From: Apostichopus parvimensis | Lineage: Eukaryota; Echinodermata; Holothuroidea; Aspidochirotida; Stichopodidae | DNA length: 29,083 nt | Assembly (NCBI GenBank): GCA_000934455.1 | Contig: KN883325.1 | Span: 107,536 to 136,618 of the forward strand | Direction of reading: 5' to 3' | Part shown: positions 24,001-28,190 of the stretch, one piece after another | Position numbering within the stretch: the stretch's first letter is position 1 | Layout of the letters: each line of letters opens with the position of its first letter | The notes under the pieces: model-generated | Seen by the model: only the letters and a program-made list of their open reading frames with translations | What the model was told of the DNA's origin: nothing | Databases searched by the model: none | Translations under genes and position numbers: made by a program

Positions 24001-27000
24001 CAAAGGCTAGTGAACAATTTGATACAATCACCATCTTGTTGAACCATATGGATGTTAGAAAATTTTATGAAAGTTAAATTCTTCCTGATAACCTTGAGAC
24101 TTCAATACTGTATTTCCAAACAGTTATAATCGTTCAATTACTGCTTCTTATGATGATCGAAACTGAGAACATTTAACATCGAGATAGTAAGGAGACGTAG
24201 CCCTGCAGACACCTTCATTGACTTTATAAAAGTAGGCTCTGAATGGTGAAAAACTTGGGTAACATAACCCCATGAACAACAATTATTACTTCATTTTCTC
24301 CCTACATCTAAAGCAAAATTACAAAAGATGCTAACTATGTTAATAATACAACAACAGAAAAATGAAAAGGACCAACCTCGGGCAAGTTGATTTCTGCAGG
24401 CTCTTAAGGACTGAAAGAGACTGAAGCCGTCGATGGTGACCAGAGCGCTGGGGTATAATATTGTTAGCTCTTCCTGCTGTTCGGGTAGTCCTGGGTAACG
24501 TGGGATATCCAATGTGCGACATTTCAGCTTGAGCACCGGATCCTCGTGGAGAAGTTGCGATAGCAAAAGTGATCCGCTCTGGGATATAAACAAAAATATA
24601 GGACTACATAGAAGGATGTATTTTTATGTTTCTTTCTTATGTGTTCTTAGTGTGATCCTCGTGGAGAATTTGCGATAGCAAAAGTGGTCCGTTCTGGGAT
24701 ATAAACAACAATATAGGTCTATATAGAAGGATGTATTCTTACACATCTTTCTTATGTGTTCTTCGTGTGTTTAAGGTATTTTTGCAATTTTAGTTGTTAA
24801 GAACTGCATTATTGAAACATGTGTGATTTTAAGAGACCAGCTCATTATCATGTTGCAATAACAAAATGGCATCAAAAAATTGCCGCGGGAAATGTAACGT
24901 GTTGTTTAATTGGAATTAGCCCATTTATCGGGTCACCTTTGCTATCAATTTCCCGGGGAAATATATTCTCCTTTCCATCCTATTCAAATCAAGTTTGAAG
25001 AATACAGTAAAAAAATTCACTTTATTTTCTTTATTTCCAGCAAAGAAGGAGAAACATTGGAAGATGAAGAATGTGGGAAGATTATCCTGGTGAAAACCTT
25101 ACCTCAGTGTATATCCTAACGTATCCAGACGTGAAACCCACAACAACACAGGTCCAGTCTGGGGCACCATGAGAAGATCTCTTCTGAGAAGCTAATGGTA
25201 CACATAACACTGAGGTGATGCACTCCCTGAAGAATGAAACAGAAAAATGACGGGAAGTTATAGGAGGTTCTGAAAACCGCGTCGGTTTGCACAACAAATG
25301 TAAACTATGATCGTGCAAAGTTCGATTTGCACATGACGCAAGATTGAGAACCAACTAGGACAACTGGTGCTGATCTAAAGCAATCTTTGGAGTTTTGGGA
25401 ATTTGGAAATTTGTCTTATTTCAAATTAATACTGACAAGGTGAACTAGAACAAAAAACAATATATCAATTGGTAAATACATACTATACTTGATTTTCCTG
25501 ACAGAATAAGTGAAGTACTGTATCTATGTTCATGTTAGTGGTTAAGCAGCATGTTTATGTGTATGGTCAGCAATTTTTCCAAACCTATCAAGCATTATTC
25601 AAAACTCGTAAGATTGAAACTGACGAAACTAAGACACCTGCCTACATGTGAGTTCTCATGAATTTGATTTGATTCTCCTATTTCATTACCAAAACATCAA
25701 TTCTGTAATGATGACCCAAACACCCTGCCAACTTCCCCCCTCCCCCCCCCCCACCATGCACACATATTAAAAGTTTCCAATGTTTTAAAAATAAAACCCT
25801 GTACTGGCTGACAAAAAACAAAATTAGGCCCTATTGTTAATGCAGTAACTGCAGATGTAAAAAGAAAAAGATAGCGAAATTACAAAGTCTTGATCAAGAA
25901 AAACACATCCCTCAAACTCATGCAGCCAGGACAGCTCTAAAGTTTTATCCCCCAAACTTTAAAAATTTATCCTACCCTACTACAAAGAGTCGACTAACGA
26001 GGTGTAACTACTGTAAACAAATCTGATCATAAACTTTTGCACGGTCTTTGATTGTGTCAATACAAGGTAAAGTTTGTCTACTATACCTACAATGTTTGCA
26101 TTCACACACTGAACTCATTTCCATTATTTAAGGTCACCAACTAATGAATGGGTTTAACCCATAGTACCAAAAAAATAGTAACAATACTCACTTGACTTTC
26201 AGTCAATATTCTTAACTCATCAAATATATAACTAATCACATTATTACTATCTAAGTTTCAAATTATTAATGGTTTAAAGTACTCCAATTTTTTATTAATT
26301 TTTCAATACATAAGAGAATATTCTCATCTTCCTACCCGTCCTCCTGGTTTAAGGACCCTTTGAAGACAATTTGATATTTGCAATCTGTCCCGTCCTTGGC
26401 ATCAGGATCCCATTTTTCTGAAAGCCAAAAAAAACACAGTTTATGAAAACAACTGCTTCTCCTCTATTGATGTAACTTCATTGATCGGTAAAGAACTTGC
26501 CTCACGATGTCCAAGATGTCTCAAATTCCTTCCAACTTGACTTGCATTTTTTCTGTACTTAACATTCTTAATTACTCCCTGTAAGTGGGTCAGCCACAGT
26601 TAACAGTTTTACAAAACTTCTGAGAACTTACATTTGTATCTTGATGATGAGCAGCTCATCACCCAAAGAAAATGCAACCACTTTAATTTTCACAACTGAT
26701 ATAAATGGCCGAGGTAAGTATTATAGCATGTGAGACACAAATGTGTAAGAAATTGAAAATATATATATAAATATATATCACGGTTGACTCACGTTGCAGG
26801 AATACTGCCCTTTCCTCGTGTGATATAACAAGCACGTCATTGGCTGGAGAGAGTGATATAAGGCAGTCGTGGAACCAGGTCTCCACATCAGGAGGGGAAC
26901 TGTCAACTTGCTGAATTGTTACAAATTATTAAAAACAAACAAACAAAAACAAAAACTGTCAAGAAAACTCCATTATCAAAAAAAAATGAAAAAACGAGGA

Positions 27001-27293
27001 GTGATCAGCAAATGTTGTATAAACAGAGTCAGGTTACTGATCGTTCTTATTGAGCTACAAGCAAAAAAATAAACTGTATAACTTTAACAAATAAAAACCT
27101 TGGTGTTTTACTTAGTTACAAAATGCTTTAACAAACAAATCCATCGAAAAGACTGTCACTTCGCAAAATGCAAAAAAGCGATCCATGCCAGAGGTTTTGT
27201 TGAGCTAACTACTTACATCTTCTGATTGGTCATCTTCACCCTGTTCTTCAGTTTCATCCTCCCAGTCAGCCCAAGTGGTCTCCTCCCATCCTT
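2894..27293 (-). CDS. RAB3GAP2: RAB3GAP2 orthologue, Rab3 GTPase-activating protein non-catalytic subunit (28 exons, 5' end missing)
   Basis: In animals this protein pairs with the catalytic subunit RAB3GAP1. The complex stimulates GTP hydrolysis by RAB3 in regulated exocytosis and is also reported to act as an exchange factor for RAB18 at the ER and lipid droplets. Twenty-eight exons on the minus strand join in frame at GT/AG introns: 27217-27293, 26793-26910, 26336-26417, 25103-25226, 24377-24578, 23695-23793, 23079-23227, 22199-22278, 21535-21633, 20664-20803, 19629-19833, 18776-19005, 18060-18124, 16866-17102, 15837-16092, 14112-14285, 13740-13837, 12254-12688, 11171-11297, 10007-10168, 9097-9203, 8032-8098, 7237-7343, 6482-6556, 5777-6079, 4955-5209, 4279-4437, 2894-3037. 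The 1457 visible residues compare with about 1390 for human. The conserved N-terminal beta-propeller-like domain spans roughly residues 1-535, and the conserved C-terminal domain roughly 980-1457. The middle (about 640-950) is more divergent and acidic. Diagnostic blocks include [37 protein letters not shown] and LLEGGRG. Missing: the first coding exon. Confidence 0.96.
3541..3965. repeat. AAACAATAGCAAACAAAGA-type minisatellite (19-20 bp unit)
   Basis: About 21 tandem copies of a 19-20 bp unit related to ACAATAGCAAACAAAGAAAA, in the last intron between v28 and v27. Copies differ by small substitutions and length changes. In the transcript sense it is U-rich (GTTTGCTATTGTTTTTC type). Because no copy carries a stop in any minus-strand frame, it produces long spurious Phe-, Cys- and Leu-rich open frames, the longest 172 codons. 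These are not genes. Confidence 0.93.
4279..4437 (-). CDS. RAB3GAP2: RAB3GAP2 exon v27
   Basis: 159 nt, phase 0 on both sides. The acceptor is CTATTTTCAG and the donor GTGAGT. It encodes [28 protein letters not shown] and [13 protein letters not shown]. These match the vertebrate LASQLLVLTGQRLAHAL and RLPPTLCTWLKAM segments. Confidence 0.96.
4486..4508. repeat. TA microsatellite
   Basis: Run of TATATA dinucleotides in the intron upstream of v27. Confidence 0.85.
4955..5209 (-). CDS. RAB3GAP2: RAB3GAP2 exon v26
   Basis: 255 nt, phase 0 on both sides. The acceptor is CTTTGACAG and the donor GTATGT. It encodes [14 protein letters not shown], a Pro- and Ser-rich linker, [20 protein letters not shown], and [15 protein letters not shown]. 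These match the vertebrate DWPALAVDLAHHL and GELYNYGVDHLGEE segments. Confidence 0.95.
5328..5430. repeat. GTGTGTCACGTGGAGTG-type degenerate simple repeat
   Basis: Irregular repeats of GTGTCAC, GTGGAGTG and GTGTGACGTGTG occupy about 100 bp in the intron between v26 and v25. They directly abut the tRNA-like head of a SINE. The string CACTGTGGAGTG occurs near the start of the repeat and again at the SINE junction. Confidence 0.75.
5424..5680 (+). mobile_element. tRNA-derived SINE
   Basis: The head contains an RNA polymerase III A box (TAGCTCAGTGGTTAACGCC, 5432-5450) and B box (GAGTTCGAGCC, 5475-5485), spaced as in a tRNA. The acceptor and T stems are degenerate, so it is not a functional tRNA. 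A roughly 150-bp non-tRNA body follows, including a Cys-free region with GCGGCTTTGATAAGCC and GCTTGCAGGAGGATC, then a short ATACATAC tail near 5652-5662. It lies in the intron between v26 and v25, antisense to RAB3GAP2. I could not delimit target-site duplications. Confidence 0.75.
5777..6079 (-). CDS. RAB3GAP2: RAB3GAP2 exon v25
   Basis: 303 nt, phase 0 on both sides. The acceptor is CTTTCCTCAG and the donor GTAAGT. It encodes [31 protein letters not shown] and [16 protein letters not shown]. These match the vertebrate [29 protein letters not shown] and LFDSKGKNAFFKDL segments. Confidence 0.97.
6482..6556 (-). CDS. RAB3GAP2: RAB3GAP2 exon v24
   Basis: 75 nt, phase 0 on both sides. The acceptor is CTTTCATGTAG and the donor GTGAGT. 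It encodes [20 protein letters not shown] and DILYK. It matches the vertebrate [20 protein letters not shown]. Its first 26 nt and its acceptor form the first unit of a tandem array running to about 6980. Confidence 0.95.
6635..6660 (-). pseudogene. duplicated 5' fragment of exon v24, copy 2
   Basis: 26 nt of v24 plus its acceptor (TTTCTTGTAG), encoding [13 protein letters not shown] sequence before diverging. It lacks the rest of the exon and any nearby homologous donor. Confidence 0.85.
6737..6762 (-). pseudogene. duplicated 5' fragment of exon v24, copy 3
   Basis: 26 nt of v24 with acceptor TTTCTTGTAG, encoding DVGLSDTAL and so matching the real exon at the protein level. Truncated at the same point as copy 2. 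Confidence 0.85.
6853..6878 (-). pseudogene. duplicated 5' fragment of exon v24, copy 4
   Basis: 26 nt of v24 with acceptor TTTCATGTAG, encoding DDGLSDTAL. Truncated at the same point as copies 2 and 3. Confidence 0.85.
7237..7343 (-). CDS. RAB3GAP2: RAB3GAP2 exon v23
   Basis: 107 nt, phase 1 to phase 0. The acceptor is TTTACAG and the donor GTGAGT. It encodes [20 protein letters not shown] and [12 protein letters not shown]. These match the vertebrate [20 protein letters not shown] and [13 protein letters not shown] blocks. Confidence 0.97.
8032..8098 (-). CDS. RAB3GAP2: RAB3GAP2 exon v22
   Basis: 67 nt, phase 0 to phase 1. The acceptor is CTTAAAG, with a poor pyrimidine tract, and the donor GTAAGT. 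It encodes [19 protein letters not shown] and VQHG. It aligns with the vertebrate [21 protein letters not shown]. Confidence 0.9.
8219..8430. repeat. 27-bp minisatellite (AAGTATGTTAGGCTTTTGTA type)
   Basis: About eight copies of a 27-bp unit with motif AAGTATGTTAGGCTTTTGTA followed by GTAACTT, in the intron between v22 and v21. The inner copies vary by a few bases and the last is partial. Confidence 0.92.
9097..9203 (-). CDS. RAB3GAP2: RAB3GAP2 exon v21
   Basis: 107 nt, phase 1 to phase 0. The acceptor is TTTTCTAG and the donor GTAAGT. It encodes [11 protein letters not shown], then [20 protein letters not shown], then NKNAE. These match the vertebrate [20 protein letters not shown] block. 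Confidence 0.96.
9322..9487. repeat. dispersed repeat, copy 1 (approx. 165 bp)
   Basis: Starts TTAAAAGTAGTCAGTATAGG and ends near CTTGAAGGTT. A diverged second copy in the same orientation is at 28867-29031. Shared blocks include GTCAGTATAGGCCCCAAATT, GAAGTTTTCAAAAAGTAC, CCTTGAGGTCTTTACT and TGTCCCAGTGAGGA. No inverted termini or coding capacity were seen. Confidence 0.88.
9488..9925. repeat. degenerate GGGATA-containing repeats
   Basis: Phrases such as TAATGGGATATTTACAGCA, TTGGGATACTTTCAG and GGATACTCACTGCA recur irregularly, with a related phrase also near 9236-9260. This suggests an old decayed tandem or composite element in the intron between v21 and v20. Boundaries are approximate. Confidence 0.4.
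10007..10168 (-). CDS. RAB3GAP2: RAB3GAP2 exon v20
   Basis: 162 nt, phase 1 to phase 1. The acceptor is CAATACAG and the donor GTGAGT. It encodes [19 protein letters not shown], then a Lys-, Ser- and Glu-rich linker ending EEEISRTI. It matches the vertebrate IADSVAKWIFKQDFSPEVL segment. Confidence 0.92.
10458..10485. repeat. poly-T/TA low-complexity tract
   Basis: About 18 T residues followed by ATATATATTTTA, in the intron between v20 and v19. Near it at 10654-10665 is a short TTA triplet run. Confidence 0.8.
10872..10922. repeat. candidate dispersed motif ATTTATATAGCGC...CAAAGTGCTTC
   Basis: Resembles the ATTTATATAGCGC/AAAGCGCTT repeat signature that I recall from several invertebrate genomes. 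A second diverged instance is at 17467-17515 (TTTATAAAGCG...AAAACGCT). Family assignment was not tested. Confidence 0.35.
11171..11297 (-). CDS. RAB3GAP2: RAB3GAP2 exon v19
   Basis: 127 nt, phase 0 to phase 1. The acceptor is ATTTACAG. The donor GTATTA is weak. It encodes [19 protein letters not shown] and [23 protein letters not shown] matches the vertebrate KKLLEGGKGG motif at the start of the conserved C-terminal domain. Confidence 0.95.
12254..12688 (-). CDS. RAB3GAP2: RAB3GAP2 exon v18 (longest exon)
   Basis: 435 nt, phase 0 on both sides. The acceptor is GTTTTCAG and the donor GTAAGT. It encodes [14 protein letters not shown] at the start, a Ser-, Lys- and Glu-rich middle, and [20 protein letters not shown] near the end. 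The start matches the vertebrate LSVWLSKEKDIL region and the end matches [20 protein letters not shown]. It probably corresponds to several vertebrate exons. Confidence 0.94.
12880..13309. repeat. 55-bp minisatellite, eight units
   Basis: Tandem units of GAAGACCTACCACACATTCA, CAGCAGTTTTACCTAGACTA and GGCCTACTGTGTACA in the intron between v18 and v17. Unit 2 lacks about 17 bp. The last two units carry TAAAGCC instead of TAGGCC. In the gene sense each unit reads CACAG, then usually a TAGGCCTAGTCTAG core, then GTAAAA. Confidence 0.93.
13555..13605. repeat. G-rich low-complexity tract
   Basis: GGGGGAAAG, GGGGGAGGAGGAGTGG and a run of nine or more G on the plus strand, intronic. It is C-rich in the RAB3GAP2 transcript. 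Confidence 0.6.
13740..13837 (-). CDS. RAB3GAP2: RAB3GAP2 exon v17
   Basis: 98 nt, phase 1 to phase 0. The acceptor is CTAATTAG and the donor GTAAGG. It encodes [19 protein letters not shown] and [14 protein letters not shown]. These match the vertebrate GSFFFWKCLHGESSTEDM and LESAGLSPQLL segments. Confidence 0.93.
14112..14285 (-). CDS. RAB3GAP2: RAB3GAP2 exon v16 (acidic insert)
   Basis: 174 nt, phase 1 to phase 1. The acceptor is GTTAACAG and the donor GTGAGA. It encodes a low-complexity acidic linker including [17 protein letters not shown], then [14 protein letters not shown]. That last part corresponds to the vertebrate ISEEEYVALG just before GSFFF. The acidic run probably explains part of the extra length over the human protein. 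Confidence 0.88.
14654..14962. mobile_element. non-autonomous DNA transposon with AGGGATGTGCT inverted termini
   Basis: A 309-bp element with a perfect 11-bp terminal inverted repeat (AGGGATGTGCT / AGCACATCCCT). It is flanked by imperfect 8-bp direct repeats CAAAGTGT and GAAAGTGA that share AAAGTG. The interior carries repeated GC-rich motifs (GGGCGGCACCGGGCGGC, GCCGCCCAGCAC, CGCCCGGCAC) and no real coding sequence. An 8-bp duplication suggests the hAT group. It lies in the intron between v16 and v15. Confidence 0.78.
15837..16092 (-). CDS. RAB3GAP2: RAB3GAP2 exon v15
   Basis: 256 nt, phase 0 to phase 1. The acceptor is TCTCCTCAG and the donor GTAGGT. It encodes [19 protein letters not shown] and [15 protein letters not shown], followed by a charged tail. 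The start corresponds to the vertebrate DLALLLRLDEKELLKL region. The tail is poorly conserved. Confidence 0.9.
16318..16545. repeat. candidate dispersed repeat with GAGTACAAG motifs, copy 1
   Basis: AGTAAGAGTACAACAGCATG, GTATGAGTACAAGTTCAAGG and GGCAAAGGGGTACGAGTACA. These resemble the order of phrases at 18370-18590, including a following GGCTCTA and a GTACAGGCAAAG phrase. Both copies are heavily diverged and the boundaries are uncertain. Confidence 0.4.
16866..17102 (-). CDS. RAB3GAP2: RAB3GAP2 exon v14
   Basis: 237 nt, phase 0 on both sides, so it is removable without a frame change. The acceptor is TTCTAAAG and the donor GTAGGT. It encodes [40 protein letters not shown] and [13 protein letters not shown]. 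This is the divergent helical middle region. Confidence 0.92.
17929..17962. repeat. CT microsatellite and pyrimidine tract
   Basis: CTCTCTCTCTCTCTCC followed by CCTCCC units, upstream of v13 on the plus strand. It is purine-rich in the transcript. Confidence 0.8.
18060..18124 (-). CDS. RAB3GAP2: RAB3GAP2 exon v13
   Basis: 65 nt, phase 1 to phase 0. The acceptor is TCTTACAG and the donor GTAAGC. It encodes [14 protein letters not shown] and KMPIYKQQ. It aligns loosely with the vertebrate ELILDIKYPATKKQAL stretch. Identity rests mainly on position and phase. Confidence 0.88.
18370..18590. repeat. candidate dispersed repeat with GAGTACAAG motifs, copy 2
   Basis: Contains GAGTGCAACAGCAAGAGTAA, TTGGTTTGAGTACAAACTTA, AAAGGCTCTATGCATTAGTA and GGTACAGGCAAAGC in the same order as the phrases at 16318-16545. 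Confidence 0.4.
18776..19005 (-). CDS. RAB3GAP2: RAB3GAP2 exon v12
   Basis: 230 nt, phase 2 to phase 1. The acceptor is ACCTCCAG and the donor GTGAGA. It encodes [36 protein letters not shown] and [10 protein letters not shown]. These match the vertebrate PGYKIMGLNN and [17 protein letters not shown] blocks. The conserved N-terminal domain ends about here. Confidence 0.97.
19425..19490 (+). repeat. G-rich tract with G-quadruplex potential
   Basis: Repeated runs of three to seven G (GGTGGGGATGGTGG, GGTGGGGGTGGGGGGGTGGG, GTAGGGGGG) on the plus strand, in the intron between v12 and v11. It is C-rich in the RAB3GAP2 transcript. Confidence 0.6.
19629..19833 (-). CDS. RAB3GAP2: RAB3GAP2 exon v11
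   Basis: 205 nt, phase 1 to phase 2. The acceptor is TATTCAG and the donor GTGAGT. It encodes [37 protein letters not shown] and [16 protein letters not shown]. This is the most conserved propeller segment of the family, and [12 protein letters not shown] is diagnostic. Confidence 0.97.
20034..20284. mobile_element. non-autonomous hAT-like element (MITE)
   Basis: A 251-bp element starting CAGAATTTCTCAA and ending TTGAGTAGCCCTG, an imperfect inverted repeat of the CAGGGCTACTCAA type. It is flanked by 8-bp direct repeats CTCTAGAT (20026-20033) and CTCTAGGG (20285-20292), identical at the first six positions. The 8-bp duplication and the CAG..CTCAA termini fit the hAT superfamily. The interior has GGCCAAATCCAGCC and CTGGCCCACC phrases and no coding capacity. 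It lies in the intron between v11 and v10. Confidence 0.82.
20664..20803 (-). CDS. RAB3GAP2: RAB3GAP2 exon v10
   Basis: 140 nt, phase 2 to phase 1. The acceptor is TTTCACAG and the donor GTAAGG. It encodes [32 protein letters not shown] and VAVRMWKG. These match the vertebrate RFGLPDSRRHGESI and DFGRVILLDV blocks and form a propeller-blade-like segment. Confidence 0.96.
21292..21356. repeat. TA/CA-rich microsatellite
   Basis: ATATATATAT, ACATATATATGTATATATAT and related dinucleotide runs in the intron between v10 and v9. They create a spurious Tyr/Ile/Cys-rich open frame on the plus strand. Confidence 0.8.
21535..21633 (-). CDS. RAB3GAP2: RAB3GAP2 exon v9
   Basis: 99 nt, phase 2 to phase 2. 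The acceptor is CCTCTCAG and the donor GTAATA. It encodes [18 protein letters not shown] and [10 protein letters not shown]. The GWLG and KVEPAT motifs flank a variable basic and glutamine-rich linker, as in vertebrates. Confidence 0.93.
22199..22278 (-). CDS. RAB3GAP2: RAB3GAP2 exon v8
   Basis: 80 nt, phase 0 to phase 2. The acceptor is TTTTATCAG. It encodes [20 protein letters not shown] and then ALFSAA, which match the vertebrate VALAVASKLTSALFNAAS segment. The donor reads AAG/GTTCGC, which is weak. The frame and the match into v9 (S-GWLG) support this boundary. Confidence 0.92.
22576..22597. repeat. TA microsatellite
   Basis: ACACATATATATATATATAT run in the intron between v8 and v7. Confidence 0.85.
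23079..23227 (-). CDS. RAB3GAP2: RAB3GAP2 exon v7
   Basis: 149 nt, phase 1 to phase 0. The acceptor is ATGACAG and the donor GTGAGA. It encodes [31 protein letters not shown] and [12 protein letters not shown]. These match the vertebrate SPFDQMKTASNIGGF and NPFTGFFYALE segments. Confidence 0.96.
23695..23793 (-). CDS. RAB3GAP2: RAB3GAP2 exon v6
   Basis: 99 nt, phase 1 to phase 1. The acceptor is ATTGTCAG and the donor GTAAGT. It encodes [12 protein letters not shown] and then [12 protein letters not shown]. These match the vertebrate PPPLAYKKWGLQD block. Confidence 0.94.
24377..24578 (-). CDS. RAB3GAP2: RAB3GAP2 exon v5
   Basis: 202 nt, phase 0 to phase 1. The acceptor is TATATCCCAG. The donor GTTGGT departs from GTAAGT. 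It encodes [30 protein letters not shown] and [18 protein letters not shown], all highly conserved. Its first 39 nt and its acceptor are repeated 115 bp upstream (24655-24693). Confidence 0.97.
24540..24767. repeat. 115-bp tandem duplication spanning the 5' edge of exon v5
   Basis: Two head-to-tail copies (about 24540-24654 and 24655-24767). Both contain ATCCTCGTGGAGAA, GCGATAGCAAAAGTG, CTGGGATATAAACAA, AGAAGGATGTATT and TTTCTTATGTGTTCTT. The first overlaps the functional start of v5 and the second lies upstream in the intron. Confidence 0.93.
24655..24693 (-). pseudogene. duplicated 5' fragment of exon v5 with intact acceptor
   Basis: 39 nt homologous to the start of v5, preceded by an identical TATATCCCAG acceptor. 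It encodes [13 protein letters not shown], against [13 protein letters not shown] in v5. If joined to v4 it reads on into the intron and reaches TAA at 24637-24639. No donor is evident. Confidence 0.88.
25103..25226 (-). CDS. RAB3GAP2: RAB3GAP2 exon v4
   Basis: 124 nt, phase 2 to phase 0. The acceptor is TTCTTCAG and the donor GTAAGG. It encodes [18 protein letters not shown] and [20 protein letters not shown]. This is one of the most conserved blocks of the family and was the anchor for identifying the gene. Confidence 0.97.
26336..26417 (-). CDS. RAB3GAP2: RAB3GAP2 exon v3
   Basis: 82 nt, phase 1 to phase 2. The acceptor is CTTTCAG and the donor GTAGGA. It encodes [20 protein letters not shown] and then SLNQEDG. 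GSLN and the acidic Gly ending line up with the vertebrate GSLNVEEGEC region. Confidence 0.9.
26758..26779. repeat. TA microsatellite beside exon v2
   Basis: ATATATATATAAATATATAT, about 14 bp past the v2 donor in the intron. Confidence 0.8.
26793..26910 (-). CDS. RAB3GAP2: RAB3GAP2 exon v2
   Basis: 118 nt, phase 0 to phase 1. The acceptor is AATTCAG and the donor GTGAGT. It encodes [20 protein letters not shown] and then EERAVFLQ. These match the human [21 protein letters not shown] block, the first strand set of the N-terminal propeller-like domain. Confidence 0.93.
27217..27293 (-). CDS. RAB3GAP2: RAB3GAP2 exon v1 (first visible, acidic W-rich)
   Basis: 77 nt. The acceptor is CATTATAG and the donor GTAAGT. 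It begins in phase 1 (AA completes a codon from an unseen exon) and ends in phase 0. It encodes [18 protein letters not shown] and then GEDDQSED. This corresponds to the acidic, tryptophan-containing DDGWGAWEE stretch near the human N terminus. The only ATG near its start is out of frame, so translation must begin upstream. Confidence 0.85.
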
Positions 27294-28190
27294 CTATAAT
27301 GACAGAGAAACAAGAAAAAGAATCTCAATCATAACTCACCCAATTTTTGCAATCATTTCATAAATCAAGACTTAAGTTATACACTGTTTTTATTGTTTGG
27401 TTTTAAACTGTGCAGACGAGCTGTATTAACGAACTGTACTACTGATGAAAATCTAAGCAAAAATGACTGCCAATCCGCTCCTTACCTTATAATGGAGTAT
27501 CAATATATAATGGCAAAAGGATTAGAATGCTCACAACATTTGCTACAAAATTATCAGCAATACTTGCTGCATACTCTGACAATTTGAAAGACTCCATTTC
27601 TTTAACTTTCTGGAATATTTAAAATCTGAAGCAATAGTACAGCTCCATTATAAACAATACTGATTGTACAAAAGTAAGATAACATCTCTATTGCTATTTA
27701 AACCAATTATAAATCAGGTGGATAAGCACAACTGCCTTGATGCTGGTTCTCATTCAACTTTACGTAGGGTGATAGCCTAGGTTAGGCCTAGTCTAGTGCT
27801 GTCACACTAGTCCTCAGTTTGTTATCTTCCAAAGTTCCGGATGAACAGGGTAAAGACCCTTGACAATGATATGAGAAAACATGGATAAAAAAGGATAAAA
27901 AATAGCTAGTAAAGTTAGTACTAGGCTCTAACTTTGGTTGGGAGGGGATGGGGATTAACCAAATACTCAGCCACATCCCATCCAATAAATAGACTAGCCT
28001 AACCCTAAACCTTAACAAAAGCCACAACACAAACACAGTAGGATACACACCAATGATTCTTACCCGAGGCCTGAAGGCTAAGCACAGGACCTTGGGATCA
28101 AGTCTCTCTCGTACCAGGGATATTGTAATTTGGACTACACCATTTGTCAATAGGTTAACACCAAGTTTTATATTGGATAATAGATAGGCA
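27294..28190. other. probable intron 1, no exon found
   Basis: Sequence upstream of v1 on the minus strand. I searched it for an initial exon ending in phase 1 that resembled the vertebrate N terminus and found none. An open frame near 28060-28150 ends at a GTAAGA donor-like site, but it has no ATG and no family resemblance. TAGGCCTAGTCTAG at 27783-27796 is identical to the core of the 55-bp minisatellite, in reverse orientation relative to the gene sense. Confidence 0.5.

Noticed and set aside
27788..28150. 120-codon minus-strand open frame as first exon of RAB3GAP2
   Set aside because: It starts at TTG, not ATG, has no resemblance to the family N terminus, and its donor-like site is not in the phase needed by v1.
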